From: Antennarius striatus
Lineage: Eukaryota; Chordata; Actinopteri; Lophiiformes; Antennariidae
DNA: 64,000 bases
Assembly: GCF_040054535.1 (NCBI RefSeq)
Contig: NC_090795.1
Coordinates: 5,369,501-5,433,500 of the forward strand
Direction of reading: 5' to 3'
Part shown: piece by piece, positions 48,605 through 61,240 of the stretch
Layout of the letters: each line of letters starts with the position of its first letter
Position numbering within the stretch: the first letter of the stretch is position 1
Program-made: the position numbers and the translations under genes
Notes under the pieces: model-generated
What the model saw: only the letters and a program-made list of their open reading frames with translations
Databases searched by the model: none
What the model was told of the DNA's origin: nothing

Positions 48605-51600
48605 CCAGTGGGGACTTATCGGGCCACATCAAAGACCAATGGATCGGCTTAATACTTTGAATCAATACTGATAAATAATAAATATTTGACTTCCACACAC
48701 ACAAATGAATGATTGATAATACTGTTCACCCTGGAGAAACACACATGAATACACATGTAGTGATTTGCATTACATTGTGAATCCCAATTAAGTCATGCAG
48801 CTTGGTTTTAGTCGTGCATGCATTGTGTTGCACCTTTTTGAAGTTCTGCAGGGAGCGAGCGGCGGAGTCAGTAGTCGTATGAAGCTAATTCAGCAGCGTG
48901 GTCCAACTTATCTTTTTACTGTCAGGTGGATGTTTTTCCCAGTGGAGGGTGTCCACACTGTGAGCAGCATATGAAAATTCTTGCTTTTATCTTGATGCTC
49001 TCATGAGGATATCTGCATTCCCCAACTCACACTGGGCAAACACTGGGAATTTCTCTCAAATGAGCTGTCTTATTAATGTATAAAGAAAAAATAAAAGGCA
49101 AATGGCTTTTCAGGTTGATTTACCGTCAACACCGGTAGTGGAAAGTGTCATCAATTTAGAGTAGAAGGCACAAATGTACAGCTGGAAGACAGGATCGATG
49201 TGAGCATTAATGCTACTTATGCTTTCATCAGGGCAGCGTCCTAATGTAGCTAATTTATATCACTTTAGGATTATGTATGAGATAAACAACATTAACAAGG
49301 CACGCCAATATATTTGTGGCAATAATGTGTTTGGCACATATAAGTACTAGAGGCTGATGCTGAGCTAAATTGATAGTAAACGCGATGAGATTTAGCGTAT
49401 ATATAAATCTCTCTCTGGTGTGTGTCACGAGTCAGTTTCACACACAATGCACCCAAAGTAGATACAGACTGATAATGATCTCTCTGCTTTGAAGATGATC
49501 ATGTGCTTGTCAATGCTCTTGTTCCTCATGCATACATTTTCTGTCAATCAGGGGCGCCGTGATGAAGGTTTCATCGTCTCCAGTCTGACAGATCATGTCT
49601 TCCTTGATGATGACAAATGACTCACAGGCACACACAGTTTCTCACATCAGAGGATGTTACATTACTTATTAGTTTCCAGGAGACAACCATTTGAGGTTAA
49701 TGCAACCCCGACCAGCTTCTCTTGATGATCGATTCCACTTGCCCTTCATATAACACTGACCGGAGGATCAGCCTCACTGCAAACCGTCAGGATCAGCATC
49801 TAATCCCTACCGACGCTTGAAGATCCACTTCCTGACATTCCATCCTGTGGCTCAATGAAGATGAGAACTCTGAAGTCAGATAGCTAAAACGTTGCAGATG
49901 GGCATTCTTACTTACTTCAAGACAAAAGAATTTCTTCTGTAGGTCGGAGAGCTGCAGGCAATCAGTCCTTTATGTTTTGCTTTTTCTTTCAAATACTTTT
50001 TATCACAGTAAATAGTATTTACTAGCTTATTAGCTAATAGTCATAAACAAATGTACATTACATGAAATTTTATTATGTTTTTTTGTTAACTGGTTCTCAT
50101 TTCAAAGTCCTAAACCTAAAAAAAAGTATGGTTTAAATGTTGGAATAAAGTATGCTGTGTTATCTGATAGTCTTTCAGAACTATTGACTTTTAACTTCCA
50201 TATATTTAATTCCCATTCTTGATATATGTCAGCTGGAAACGTTGACAAGTAGCACAAGTTGTTTTCAACCGACTCATGGAGTTTAAGTACAGCTTAATTC
50301 CATAAATAAATGAATGAGTAATAAATAAAATCTGCCTAAAATAGAGCCTGCTTTTGTTTATTTCTAAATGAAAGCATATTTGTGGAATAAAGTAACAGTG
50401 AGTTAAGTTGGGTTTTAACTTATGGATGCTGGTTGTGATTGCTGCCTCCATGCTCATAAAGGTATGTGTTATTTAGTGAAAGCTTTAGTAGACAGATGAT
50501 GAATCTAAAACGTTGGACGCTCCACAGTACATTCTACATTTGCATGATTATTTGGTTAATATTTTCCACTGATCAGAGCAATATTCACCCACACAATACT
50601 TATTTCCACTCTAGGGGTTGACATGTTTTAGTTAATGGGACAGCTCACTCCTCTTGAAACGTCCCACTCAGTGCATTGCAATCTGCCTAATTAACTAATC
50701 AATAATTGTCACTGCAGCCTACATTTAGAAACCAGTGAAACGATACAGCCCTGTAGAAATCTCTATGGACGGTCACTGGCGTTGACGCCTTAACCGTCAT
50801 AATATTCTTCTCCTCGTTACGGTTCCCTGGGGAGTTATTCAGGCCCATTTATTTCCTCATATGTTATCTCACTTTTCATTGCACTTCACGGCAAATTATT
50901 CATGTTTTAGGTTTTATGGGTGTGAAATGATCCATCCTTTAAAGGGGAGTCGTATAACCAAAGAGTACACAGTGTTAATGTTTCCTGTGGACAATTTGGA
51001 ATTCATTTCAAGTTTAGCAGTGATCACCCCCATGGTTTAGGTTATTGAATCTTGCTGGGCCGGCAGAGAGAACATGTTGTTAAGTGCTGCAGCCCAAGAG
51101 GACATTTTAAAGAAGTGGGCTGAGTGGAGCGAACCAACTATGAAAAACTATGAACAAACTAAGGCAGGGTTTGTTAGTATCACTGAATAAATAAAATCGT
51201 ATTAAGTCACATTTTCTGTTGTTGTCTACACTTCTAAATACACTTTTAATAAATTGACTGCTGAATATGACGCAACTGATTTGATGTTTTTGGGTTTTGT
51301 TCATTACACATTTTCAAATTTCATTAAACATATAAGGATCTCTCAATAGCCAAGATTGCACAAACGTTTTGCACTTCTAACCAGAGAGCTCATCCAACAT
51401 TTCCTTCAGCAATTTGAATCTTTTGAGAACTGCTACAGCAGAAGTGGAAACTAACAATCAATCAGATAGACGGTAAAGGTTAGCAGTCATTAGTCCAGCA
51501 TTTCAAGATTGTCAGAAAACCTGCCAGAAACTTTAATGCCTATGTTACAATGGCAAATGGAGAAAGAGGGAGTTTTCATCGTGTGGGTTGGAATTGATTT

Positions 51601-51683
51601 ATTTTTTTAAACAAATAGGGATAAAAAACACAACCATAAATACTAATGAGATGACCGTGAAATCGTGGTTAGATTTGCATCTA
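48605..51683. other. Intergenic DNA, no gene recognised
   Basis: AT-rich. Complex blocks around 49540-49800 and 50740-50900 (with GGACGGTCACTGGCGTTGACG near 50768) look like candidate conserved noncoding elements. No exon is supported. Confidence 0.4.
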
Positions 51684-52562
51684 CAGTGATACCTCTACTT
51701 ATGAGATTTTCTACTTACGAAATCTCTCAGTAGGAAAATATTACCTCTACTTACCAAAGAAATTTGGACTTACATAATGTAAAAACACAGTATCGGCTGA
51801 TACTCGAATCTCCCACAGGTTCTTGAACGCAACATTCTCATAGCTGCTCTGCCATTGGCTATTACCTGTTACGTATCTTCCTGGCATCCCATTGGCTAAG
51901 AGGGATGCCACTCCACCTCTGTGAGGAGCTAGAGCGGTGCTTATGGAGTGTCTCGCCATTCGGCACTCCACCCGTGAGGTGTTCTGATAGTTTTGCGCAA
52001 AAATATAATAATTTTTTGAGTACGTATTCACTATGGACCGCAAGAAAGTGACGGAGAAAAGCGGAAAAGAAAAGACGGAAGAAAAGAGTTTTTTTGTCCG
52101 TACAAACAAAGCAAGAGATAATAGAAGAGCATGAGAAAGGGATGCGTTTGGTTGATGTCGCTAAAGAATATGGCCGTAATGTATCTACAGTCACCACGTT
52201 ATTAAAATAAAAGGACGTTTAAGGAGTTTAAAGGAGGACTGGAATTCACTCTGTTGTTCGGCATGGTCAGACAGGAGCGCATGAACCAAAGAGGGCAAAA
52301 AACAATGGGAACAGCAGTTAAAAGGTAAATGACCGTCATTATTATTCTTTATTCTTTGTTTTTTACGTTATACACAACTCTCATTTATTGTGTAATAATC
52401 TAATCATAACATGTATTTGTTATGTGTTTTGATGCATTTTTATGCTTTATAAAACATTTATGTCTGAATTTTGGGTGGCTTGGAACGGATTAGGGCATTT
52501 GCGTCTCTACTTACGAAATTTTCTACCGGAATCAATTAATTTCGTAAGTAGAGGTAACACTC
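51684..52562 (+). mobile_element. Tigger/pogo-like DNA transposon remnant (nonautonomous)
   Basis: 879 bases flanked by TA dinucleotides (51682-51683 and 52563-52564). Left end CAGTGATACCTCTACTTATG and right end (reverse complement) GAGTGTTACCTCTACTTACG are terminal inverted repeats of the CAGTGnTACCTC type found in pogo/Tigger elements, and sub-terminal CTACTTACGAAAT copies recur. Between them only the N-terminal DNA-binding part of a transposase remains; the DDE catalytic domain is absent. It is a dead, internally deleted copy. Minus-strand frames of 111-120 codons across it are shadows. Confidence 0.85.
52033..52210 (+). pseudogene. Broken pogo/Tigger transposase N terminus
   Basis: An ATG at 52033 starts MDRKKVTEKSGKEKTEEK in one frame. 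The conserved helix-turn-helix continues one base out of register from about 52100, reading VQTKQEIIEEHEKG, then MRLVDVAKEYGRNVSTVTTL and a stop at 52208-52210. This is the centromere-protein-B-type HTH of Tigger transposases. A frameshift near 52090 (in a T run) and the stop show it is not functional. Confidence 0.75.
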
Positions 52563-52564
52563 TA

Positions 52565-55370
52565 TATGGACTTATGGAATGCAATTGGCCTCCATGAAAA
52601 AAAGGAAATGTTTAAACCTGAGTGGATGTAATTCTTCAACAAAATGCCGTGGCAACAAGACATAAAATTTAACAGCAAACACAAATCTTCACGTTGGAAA
52701 AAGAAAACAAAAAAACAAACAAAAACGTAACAGTTTGAGCGTCTGAACCTAAAATGATAATTGCAGGGCCATAAAGTAAATTTAATATCTTCTCATGTAA
52801 TATAAGTATGTCCTGGACATGGAATACACCATGAAGGCTGTTTTCTTTTTGAGTGGACTCTGTTTCAGTTGTGGTGATTGTGTTGTCACAAATTGTACTG
52901 CAACTCTTTGGATACACAAATAGAGCTTTTTTTTTTTCTCACCACAGTCCTTAACAGGTTCAAAAGAGCCTCTGAAGGTCTTTTCATCATCTATCTGATT
53001 GTAGGGCAGAGTAATATCGTACATTTTGTTCCCAGGCAATAGACACCATTCATATTATATTGAATGACATTCACTCCAGAAGCTCTCAATTTGGCAGCGT
53101 ATAATGTGATCAATGATACAACAGGGCCGACATGCACATCATCAGACATCAAAGCGGCGAGTGTAAAGTGTGCCGAATGAGGCAAAGGGAACCAGCGTCG
53201 GCTAAATCAGTTGAAAGAATGAACAGTATGAATTACAATACACACACATTGTCTTTTCCAGAAGTAGAAAGTTATTCTGGCAAAAAAACAAGACCCCCCC
53301 CTCCCTCCTTGTTCTTGATCCTACCCCCAGGCTGACACACCTGCCAAGAGTTATGCCTTCACACAGGCAAAGCATTGCAGCGTCTGTGCTGTACGCCTCG
53401 TGTTCTGTGCCAAGAGTTTCAAACTCAATACAAACCTGATTAGATGGCACAAACAAACACTTGTGAGGAGCGAGGAAGTCTTGGCATGTAACGAGTTTTA
53501 TTATGGAATGCATTCTATCTCTTGGTGGAGATGATGCTCCAAAGGTACGGTGAGAGTTAAAGGTGAATTTGTTTCAGGAATCTCAGAGGGGAAAAAAAAA
53601 AAATCCCATCTCCCTGCTTCACTTTCACGTTGGACTGGAACACATCATATATAGCCAGTGTGACTGAGAATCTTCACAGAGCTTTCCTTCAGAGTATTGG
53701 TGCCATAGCAACAGAGCATGAGGTTGTGTTGATCCATTCTTACAGTACCGAAGAGCACAGGAATCACCTGGAATGACTGACGACCAGTAAAGCCATCTTT
53801 TTGTGTAACTGTGTGTGTCTGCGTTAATGTATGCCTGTCTGTTTCCTCTTCCTGGTGAGACTTCACACAGCTTACCAATCACCATCTATGAGCAATTACC
53901 CCTTTAATGAGATTGCTTGTAATTTCCTGCAATCTCAAAATCAAGCCACCCGCCTGATCTCACCAAGAGCCGGCCCTTTTTTATGGCGTTCAGACCCATC
54001 CTGAGTGTCTATTTCAAACTTCCTTCAAAGTTCTCTGTACTCTCTCTGCATTGGTCCTTCCAACCCCACTGGGGTATAAAATTAAAATGCAGACAGACAG
54101 ACAGACAAAACATCGCTCTATCGCAAATCCATAAAAAATTTTTTTTTTTGTCTTCTTAGGATAGATGCAGAGGATCTTTTGCAAATTGTGCAAACATATA
54201 CAGTGTAGCATTACTGTTATCTGAGCGTCTGCATTGCTATTTATGAAGGGTTTTAGAGGCGGATAAATGCACTCCAGAGTCATCCCATTTAAAATATATT
54301 CGCCTTATCCTAATTCATCTGTTGGACTGTAGCACTGCAGCGTCTGCACGGCCTGTTTGAGATGCTTCCCACATACATTGTATCAAGTATTCATGGTCTA
54401 GCAGAGTGAGTTATTAGAGTGAATGACAGCGCAGGGGTCAGGAGAGAGCACAAGTGCAAAAGATGGCAGAATGTAAGCAATGGATCAGTGTTCAGAGGAA
54501 GGACATGACATTAATCACATTTACCAACTCTGACAAAAGTCGGATGATGAGCGCCGCCAAAGAATCTTTTTGACAGCTTTCCTAAGGTTTAAAAATTTGT
54601 TACTTTTTACTTCAAGGCAAAAACATATTTTTTTCCATTTGTTTTAGAATTGTTCTGTGATCTTAAATCAGTTTAATCCTTATAGATGCTTGCAGTCTCA
54701 TAATGAGCTCATTTGCTTAGTTAATGTTGTCCTGTTTCCAAGTTTTATATATTTTTCACCATATACATATTGAAAATCATGCAATAAAGCTGACTCTGAA
54801 TTTACAATTATTCATATCAATAAACAGTAGTATTTAAAGAACAAAAAATAGAGTAAGATCACTAATTTATACTTAACCATGTATGAAAACATGCAACAAA
54901 TAAAAATCAAGCTCTGTCCAAAGTTTACACAAAAATATATCCACTTGTGGAATTAAATTTTTAAATTTCCCTGAATTAAAAGTGGTAGAAAGTGGGATGG
55001 AATCACTCATTTGGATCACATATTCATATGCCCACCAGGATCTTCTTCTCAACAGTCCTACTGTGCAGTTTCTATTTTGATAAAACTGCAGTTGCAGAAT
55101 AACTAGTGGAACAACAACAGAGTCACACAGTCTGTGTGGCCTTAGACAGCAGAGACTGAGCCAATTTTGTTGGTAAGATAAGAGAGACCAGGCAGTTTGT
55201 GGGAGTCTGGCCATTCTACGCTGTGTGTCTCCACCACCGCATCAGTTGTGTAAAACACACTTTGTTGTAGAATCCAGTGTTGGAAAGCAAGGATGTAAAA
55301 CCAGCATTGATGTCAAAGAAAAGAGATTTATGGAAATCCAAGTCTCAGGATTTCACAGGTGGTGCAGTCA
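52565..55370. other. Intergenic DNA, no gene recognised
   Basis: No coding exon recognised. Complex stretches near 53880-54060 and 54290-54560 may be noncoding elements. A tract of (GACA)n type near 54095 is short. Confidence 0.4.
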
Positions 55371-55382
55371 GTGCTATTAAAA

Positions 55383-56237
55383 CAGTAGTTCTTAACCTTA
55401 TTGGAGGTACCGAACCCTGCCGGTTTCATATGCTCACTCACCGAACCCTTCTTTGGTATAAAATTGTATTTTTTTTTTTTAAATTTAAGACATAAGTATA
55501 TTTTTTGCTGGTGTATTTAATGAATTGTGAATTAATGTCACCTTTTTCAAAGAACAAAACCAGGACAGTGCATGAACTTACATGAAATGACCTACCTGCA
55601 AATCAGTGTGACTTCTGCTGTTGTTATTGAGAGACCAGTTCAAATATGTGTGGCTTCACCTTGGCAAGTGTTACTCTAATGTAATTTTCACAGCAAAGTC
55701 TGTTTCTTTCTTTTTCCATGCACCTTAAGGAAGTGTTCCTTTATTTTTGCAAGTGGGAGACTAGAGTTGCTCAACTTGACATTGCAAATCATGCAGAATG
55801 TTGACTCCCATCACGTTCTGTTATACAGTACATGTAATACACGTTGCATATATTCGTCAGACCACTTTCTTTTTTTGCTCAACATAGTTACTATGAATTA
55901 AAATATTAAGAAAGCAATCAGATGATGTACTATCACAACAGGCAAAAATTGACTACTGAGCGCGCAAAATCCCACGTAGCACAGGCAGGCTAATCGATGT
56001 TGCGTCACGTGCGTCACGTTGCGTCACGTGATCACCTGCAGCCAGTGATGGCTAAGGGGGGCGTGTCTTCACGAATTGACACGGTGTGTCAAACGTACAC
56101 AGTGATTCGTGTGTGCTCGGCAAAAACGTCCGACACATTGCGTCGGGTGTTTTGTTTGGACCTCCGTCTCCTTCGAACCCCTGAGACCGACTCACCGAAC
56201 CCCTAGGGTTCGATCGAACCCAGGTTAAGAACCACTG
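55383..56237. mobile_element. hAT-superfamily nonautonomous DNA transposon
   Basis: 855 bases with terminal inverted repeats CAGTAGTTCTTAACC at the left and GGTTAAGAACCACTG at the right, flanked by a perfect 8-base target duplication TATTAAAA (55375-55382 and 56238-56245). CAGTGGTTCT(T/C)AACC ends with 8-base duplications are diagnostic of hAT, Charlie-like elements. Subterminal ACCGAACCC motifs recur at both ends. No transposase frame remains. The right part is CpG-rich (TTGCGTCACGTG repeats about 56000-56030). Confidence 0.92.
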
Positions 56238-56245
56238 TATTAAAA

Positions 56246-57215
56246 CATCCTCAGACGTGTTAACCCACAGGTATTTCCACAGAATGGAAATACATGTGTG
56301 CTGTGAGGCCGCTTGTTGCATTTATTTCTGTAAAAACTCAACTACAGCACAGGTCTATTCTGCTTGCCGGAAGCATTTGCTTCTAATCCTAAGTCAGTTT
56401 AGCCAAGCCACATTTTCTTTCATGCCATCACCCTGAAAACATGGCTGGATGGATGAGCTCCTTCAAGCAGCAGCAGTCTCACTTCTGGCTCTGAAACCTG
56501 CTCAGCCAGATAGGACACGGCAGTCCATGTCAAAATAAAATGACCCCCAGTCGATGGGCAACGATACTAAAATGAAAAAACACAATCTCTCTCCGTCATA
56601 CTTTGTTTTCTATTTTCTGTAGGTGTTAGTCCATGCACGTGTGTTTTGTGAGTTAGTGAATAAGTGCACGTGTGCCCTGCCTCGTAGCTTAACCTGCACA
56701 GCTGTTACCTCCATAAGCCCTCCTGTCAAAACTCCACGCTTGATCTTGCCTAACCCAAATGAGGTTCTTGTTTATTGACAATGTGATCATCTGAGGCCCC
56801 TGTACAATAAAACAAAACAAAAAAATCGGATGCAATTATCACACATCCTCGACCACTGAGAATCCCACGTTTCCTTTTTGTTTTTTAAATATGCAAGTAA
56901 TCATTTCCAAGAGGCGCCGCTGAAGGAGGGATGTGTTTTTTTCCCCTCTTCTTATGCTGGGAAGAGGATTGGATGCTGATCAGTGCCTATCTGCAACAAT
57001 TTGAAATTCCTCAGCAGAGTCATCACACAGAACGAGACTTAAAAGCGGTAGAGATTGAATAATCAAACCTCCTCAGGCCACTTAGAGTGCAGTGAGAAGT
57101 CATTTAAATAAGTGACTCTCCCAGCTCCCCATTGGCTCAAGTCAACCAGCAAGTCATACGATTAAGACATGAAAGACGTGGTAAGAGAGAACAAACCAGT
57201 TTCACCAGCACTGCC
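56246..57215. other. Intergenic DNA downstream of htr5a
   Basis: No coding exon recognised. The stretch at 56880-57180 is complex (GGCGCCGCTGAAGG) and could be conserved noncoding DNA. Confidence 0.4.
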
Positions 57216-57220
57216 ATTCA

Positions 57221-58820
57221 TTTATTTTATTCCTGATGTTAATCCATGCAGTAATTCTTAATTTTTTTTTAACCACAGACAATATTGTTATCACTTGAAC
57301 CGCTGTTGCAATTTGTGGGCTAAATTTTATCTCATACGTAGAGTATTGATTGTGTTCAACTTAACAATTTATTATAGCCTAAATTATTACTTTTTTTGGT
57401 ACTGACAAGGTTATATTTAGACATACTATATTCCATTCTTACTCAATGTCATTTGTAGTTTCTTTTTCTTTTTTTTTAAACACACGGGAACATATAATGT
57501 AAAAATACAAACATAATGAAATGCTGGTATCCAGAATTCTCAGTGAATCTGAATTAAAAACTTCACACAAGACATTACCACTGCCGTATGGAAAACAGCG
57601 TTAAAGTTTTAAACACATGCTGGTGGTGCCAACCCCCACCAAAAAAACAAACAAAACCCAAACAAAATGCAAGCAATCACCCTGACATTTCCTAAAGCAC
57701 CAGCAGCAGGTTGACATTTGTTTTTCTCTGAAATATTTCAAAATGACTTTTGATGAATTTGCATCAGGTTCGTACAGTTTCTACGGCGCTGAGCAGTAAA
57801 GTGGCAGCTTGTGCAGAAATACAGAGGAACAGGATAATAAAAATCTGATAAAGGTCAACAACTGGCACACATAAGACAAACAGAGGCATAACTTGTGCAG
57901 AACTTATTATAAAGTCAGAATTTTAAAAAGTCTTGTCTCCTCCAAGCAAAAGACTTTTTTTTGTTAAATCTCCAGCTACAGAATATATCAAAATAAAACT
58001 TTGAATAGCTTTACACCAATCCACACATCTGTATTTCAGTGTTACTTATACATCCAGTATGAGATTGGTTGTGTTCTCAGCTGCACTTTATCATCTATGC
58101 ATCTACTGCAGGATGATGGGAAAAAATAACCAGTTCTGCAGTTGGGGATTGGGGTCTGTAGGAGTTTGTATGAAAGAATAGCAGAACAGAGATGGTAGAT
58201 TTATCTGAAAGTGTGTATGAATAAATTCCATGTGAAAACTGAGTTTTTGTGTAAGGTGAAGGTCGCTGAACACCACTGGAGGACTTCAGGTCCCAAAATC
58301 CTTTTTCTATTCACAAATGAATATTTCAACTCCTCGCATTATCTACAAAGATGAGAATTCAGTTGTCTGGTTTAATAATGAATGCACAGTTTTGTGAGCT
58401 CTGAAAGACGTTTCTTCTCCACACATCTCCAAGTTTTGCTCTGAAATCTTTCCACAAGTCTCATACATGATGACTAAAGGGTTTATTAGAGAGTTAACAT
58501 GCATTTCATCCCTAATGAGCCTGAAATAGCATAAAAACACCCAACATGTGGACGGTGCTATTTGCTAATGTCACCACACAACCAATTTATCCCGCTCTAT
58601 GCAGATACAGTGGTGCAGACATCCATCTGAGCCCAGCTGTGAGGTCATCTCATGATAATAAATAAAACTGTTTAAAAAAATGACACATTTTAAAGGTTTT
58701 TCACACAGTTTCTGGTTTCCATCCCCATGATGGAGTGACAGACAGGCTAGTTCCTTCCTGTCTGGACAAGTATTACTGAGGAGTACATGCTGGTGGTGTC
58801 TGCTGAGGTTGTGACTCCGC
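57221..58820 (-). other. htr5a: Probable htr5a 3' untranslated region
   Basis: Exon-free sequence follows the htr5a stop on the minus strand. Minus-strand AATAAA hexamers occur at 57221-57226, 57226-57231 and 57367-57372, so a 3'UTR of 1.4-1.6 kb is plausible. The end is inferred. Confidence 0.35.
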
Positions 58821-59153
58821 TCACCGCTGGCGGGAGAACAGATTCCTCAGGGCATTGTTGTAATTTTTATTAAAAGCAGTGTATATGAGCGGGTTAAAGA
58901 AGGAGTTGGAGTAACCCAGCCACAGGAAGATGCTCTTCCAGGTGGGCGGGATGTCGCAGGAGCACAGCGGTACGATGAGCTCGGTGATGAAGAAGGGAAT
59001 CCAGCAAAGCACGAAGACACCAATCAAAATGCCCACCATCAGCGCCGCCTTCTTCTCCTTCTGTTCGCGCCACGTGTCTCCATCTGTCTGGAAGGTCACG
59101 GTGGCATGGCGCACGGTAAACACCATCTGGGGCTGATGCGTTTCCTCCTTTAC
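58821..59153 (-). CDS. htr5a: 5-hydroxytryptamine receptor 5A, last coding exon (TM6-TM7)
   Basis: Last coding exon of the 5-HT5A serotonin receptor, a plasma-membrane G-protein-coupled receptor coupling to Gi/o. It has 333 bases, phase 0, after the minus-strand acceptor GTCTGAGCAG, and encodes 110 residues. The end of the third cytoplasmic loop reads [16 protein letters not shown]...[15 protein letters not shown]6 holds the CWIP switch motif ([12 protein letters not shown]), extracellular loop 3 has [14 protein letters not shown], and TM7 has [20 protein letters not shown] (NPxxY) before the tail NLFSRQR. It closely matches human HTR5A, which has the same two-exon structure. The first exon (TM1-TM5) is absent, so it lies beyond the right edge. 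htr5aa versus htr5ab is unresolved. Confidence 0.96.
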   Translation of the reverse strand, partial: VKEETHQPQMVFTVRHATVTFQTDGDTWREQKEKKAALMVGILIGVFVLCWIPFFITELIVPLCSCDIPPTWKSIFLWLGYSNSFFNPLIYTAFNKNYNNALRNLFSRQR

Positions 59154-59563
59154 CTGCTCAGACAATAGATCAGTTACTCCATCTATTCACAAGTTAGTCG
59201 GAGGCACCTGGTTAGCATTTAAATTATAGAAGCAGTATATTTAACAACATAAGGCCAAAAAAAAAGCAAATGCTGAAGTGACCATTTTGTGGTGGCTTGA
59301 AAAAGATGGATTACAGGCTGCTGAACGGAAGTGTGAATCAACAAGTGATTTGATGAGGCAAAGCTGATTCTTTCATCTCTGTCTCACACAACAACGTCAC
59401 GGAGCATAAAGCCAGAGCTGTGTGTTAATCTACATTTTCCCAGCAAACCGTTTTGTGGTATTTGATGATAACCCCCCGCCATCTCACAGAAAAAACAACA
59501 ACATACAAACAAACAAATACACTGCAGAACCGGGAAAAGTAAAAAGAAAATGTCAGCAATAAT

Positions 59564-60001
59564 CTACTGAATTTTCTCCTTGCATATTTGCTGCCGGGCG
59601 CTGCTCAAGGCTGACTTCTTTTTTTTAAAAAGTTTGTTCATTGGGGAAGTCGTCAGGTCATTCTGCAGCTTAACAGCTTCATAGAGAGGAAGCATCCTTC
59701 TTAAATTGTCACGTAATGCATGCAGGCAAACAATACGCTGTACGCAGATGGAGAAACGTGAACCCTCTGAAGTAAATTTATCTGGATCAATATGGGCCTG
59801 CGGCACCAAGAACTTGTAATACAGACCCAGCAAATGCATTTTCTGGAAAGTCGAGAGGTTAAAAGCACGCAAGGCTGTTAAGAAGGAGGTTTTTGAATTT
59901 TGGTGGATGGCTTTGGACACCTTGATGGTAAAGCAGATAATACAGACTCCCTCCCTTACACTGAAGATAAGTGATATGGTTAAGATGCATCTTTGAACCA
60001 A
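59564..60001 (-). other. Unidentified 145-codon open frame in htr5a intron
   Basis: The longest frame in the window outside known genes. Its central part is protein-like: KTSFLTALRAFNLSTFQKMH, LLGLYYKFLVPQAHIDPDKF and RFSICVQRIVCLHALRDNLR, then a Lys-rich tail. Amphipathic helices are plausible. An acceptor-like TTTACCATCAAG precedes KVSKAIHQ, so it could be an exon or processed relic rather than a full gene. I do not recognise the family, and chance cannot be excluded. Confidence 0.2.
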
Positions 60002-60157
60002 GAAGTGAGACTTAAGTTAATGGCTCACTTGAAACTACAATCTAGTTTCCATTAAATGGATCACATCCATCCCAGCAACCTGAGAGGAAGTCATTCCGGT
60101 CTCCCTCTGTGACATGACCCTGAAAACACGATTTATTTTAAGTGCACTTCTATTGTA

Positions 60158-60693
60158 CAGTGCCTTGCGAAAGTATTGGCCCCCCACAAGAACTTTTTGA
60201 CATTTTGCCGCTTCAAACTTAAAGATAACAAACTGAAATTTTTTTTGAAGAATCAACAACATGTGAGACACAATCGTGAAGTGAAACCAAATTTACATTT
60301 TATAACAACAACATTTTATATTGTGTTTGCAAATAAAAAACTGAAAAGTAGGATGTGCAAAAATATTGGCCCCCTGTTCTCTCAGCTCAGCTAAACGACT
60401 CTAGAAGTTCCCTGATGACTTCTGAATGATCCAATGTTGACCGAAATGACAGCAATGACAAACAGAGTGACCTTTGTGTCATTTGGTCTCACATTCGCAC
60501 ATCCTACTTTTCAGTTTTTTATTTGTAAACACAATAGAAAGTGTTGAATACATTTGGTTCCACTTCACGATTGTGTCTCACATTTTGTTGATTCTTCAAA
60601 AATATTTTCAGTTTGTTATCTTTAAGTTTGAAGCCTGAAATGTAGCAAAATGTCAACAAGGTTTTGAGGGGCCAATACTTTCGCTAGGCACTG
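60158..60693. mobile_element. Tc1/mariner-type MITE with long inverted arms
   Basis: 536 bases flanked by TA (60156-60157 and 60694-60695). Ends are CAGTGCCTTGCGAAAGTATT and, reverse complemented, CAGTGCCTAGCGAAAGTATT. Inverted similarity extends about 200 bases per arm, both arms reading GGCCCC, then TGACATTTTGC and TTCAAACTTAAAGATAACAA, around a centre of about 110 bases. This GCGAAAGTATT(C)GGCCCC family is abundant in fish. No transposase is present, so it was mobilised in trans. Confidence 0.88.
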
Positions 60694-60889
60694 TATGTTG
60701 GAGCAGCCACCACTAGTTGAAGGACTAGTTAAGATTATGTTTGAACTTTGCGGAAGTTGAAAAGAGAAGATCGCTTTTCTGAGGTCAATATGTTTAATAT
60801 GAGGCTAAAGTAAGGAATGGATGTTGTTCAAAGCCTCTGCCCTGCATTACATCCCCCTTCAAAGTGGTGATACAGTGTATATTGTGATT

Positions 60890-61240
60890 GCAGTGTTCAT
60901 GTGTTCGTCCATTCGTTTGCCCACCAAATATCTTCGCAACCATTGCAGATAGAAAGATGAAACAAAAAGCACATTACTTTGGCGGCAAAGGGGATGACAA
61001 TGAGATGATGACCTTGAGAAAACTATGTCAAGGTCAAATTTCAACATTGGTACACCCAGGAACCGGATAAGATAGAAAGACGAGAGAAAAGGCCAGAGTG
61101 GGTAAGACCATAGATCAAAGCTTTGATCAATGACAGTAAGTCAGAGCACTAGCTTTGATCTTTGACTTATGAAAGTAGGTCAGGGTAAAATTTTGAATTC
61201 AGGGGTGTCGTGGGATGTTGCAGTCTGTGACCGCATTGGT
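60890..61240. repeat. Probable teleost interspersed repeat
   Basis: The segment contains ATCTTCGCAACCATTGCAGA, GACCTTGAGAAAACTATGTC and, later, AATTTTGAATTCAGGGGTGT, phrases I recall from dispersed fish repeats associated with TGACCTTGACC-rich sequence. Boundaries and class cannot be fixed without a repeat library. Confidence 0.4.

Noticed and set aside
51747..52197. Minus-strand frames of 111-120 codons
   Set aside because: They lie antisense inside the Tigger-like element; the recognisable transposase remnant is on the plus strand.
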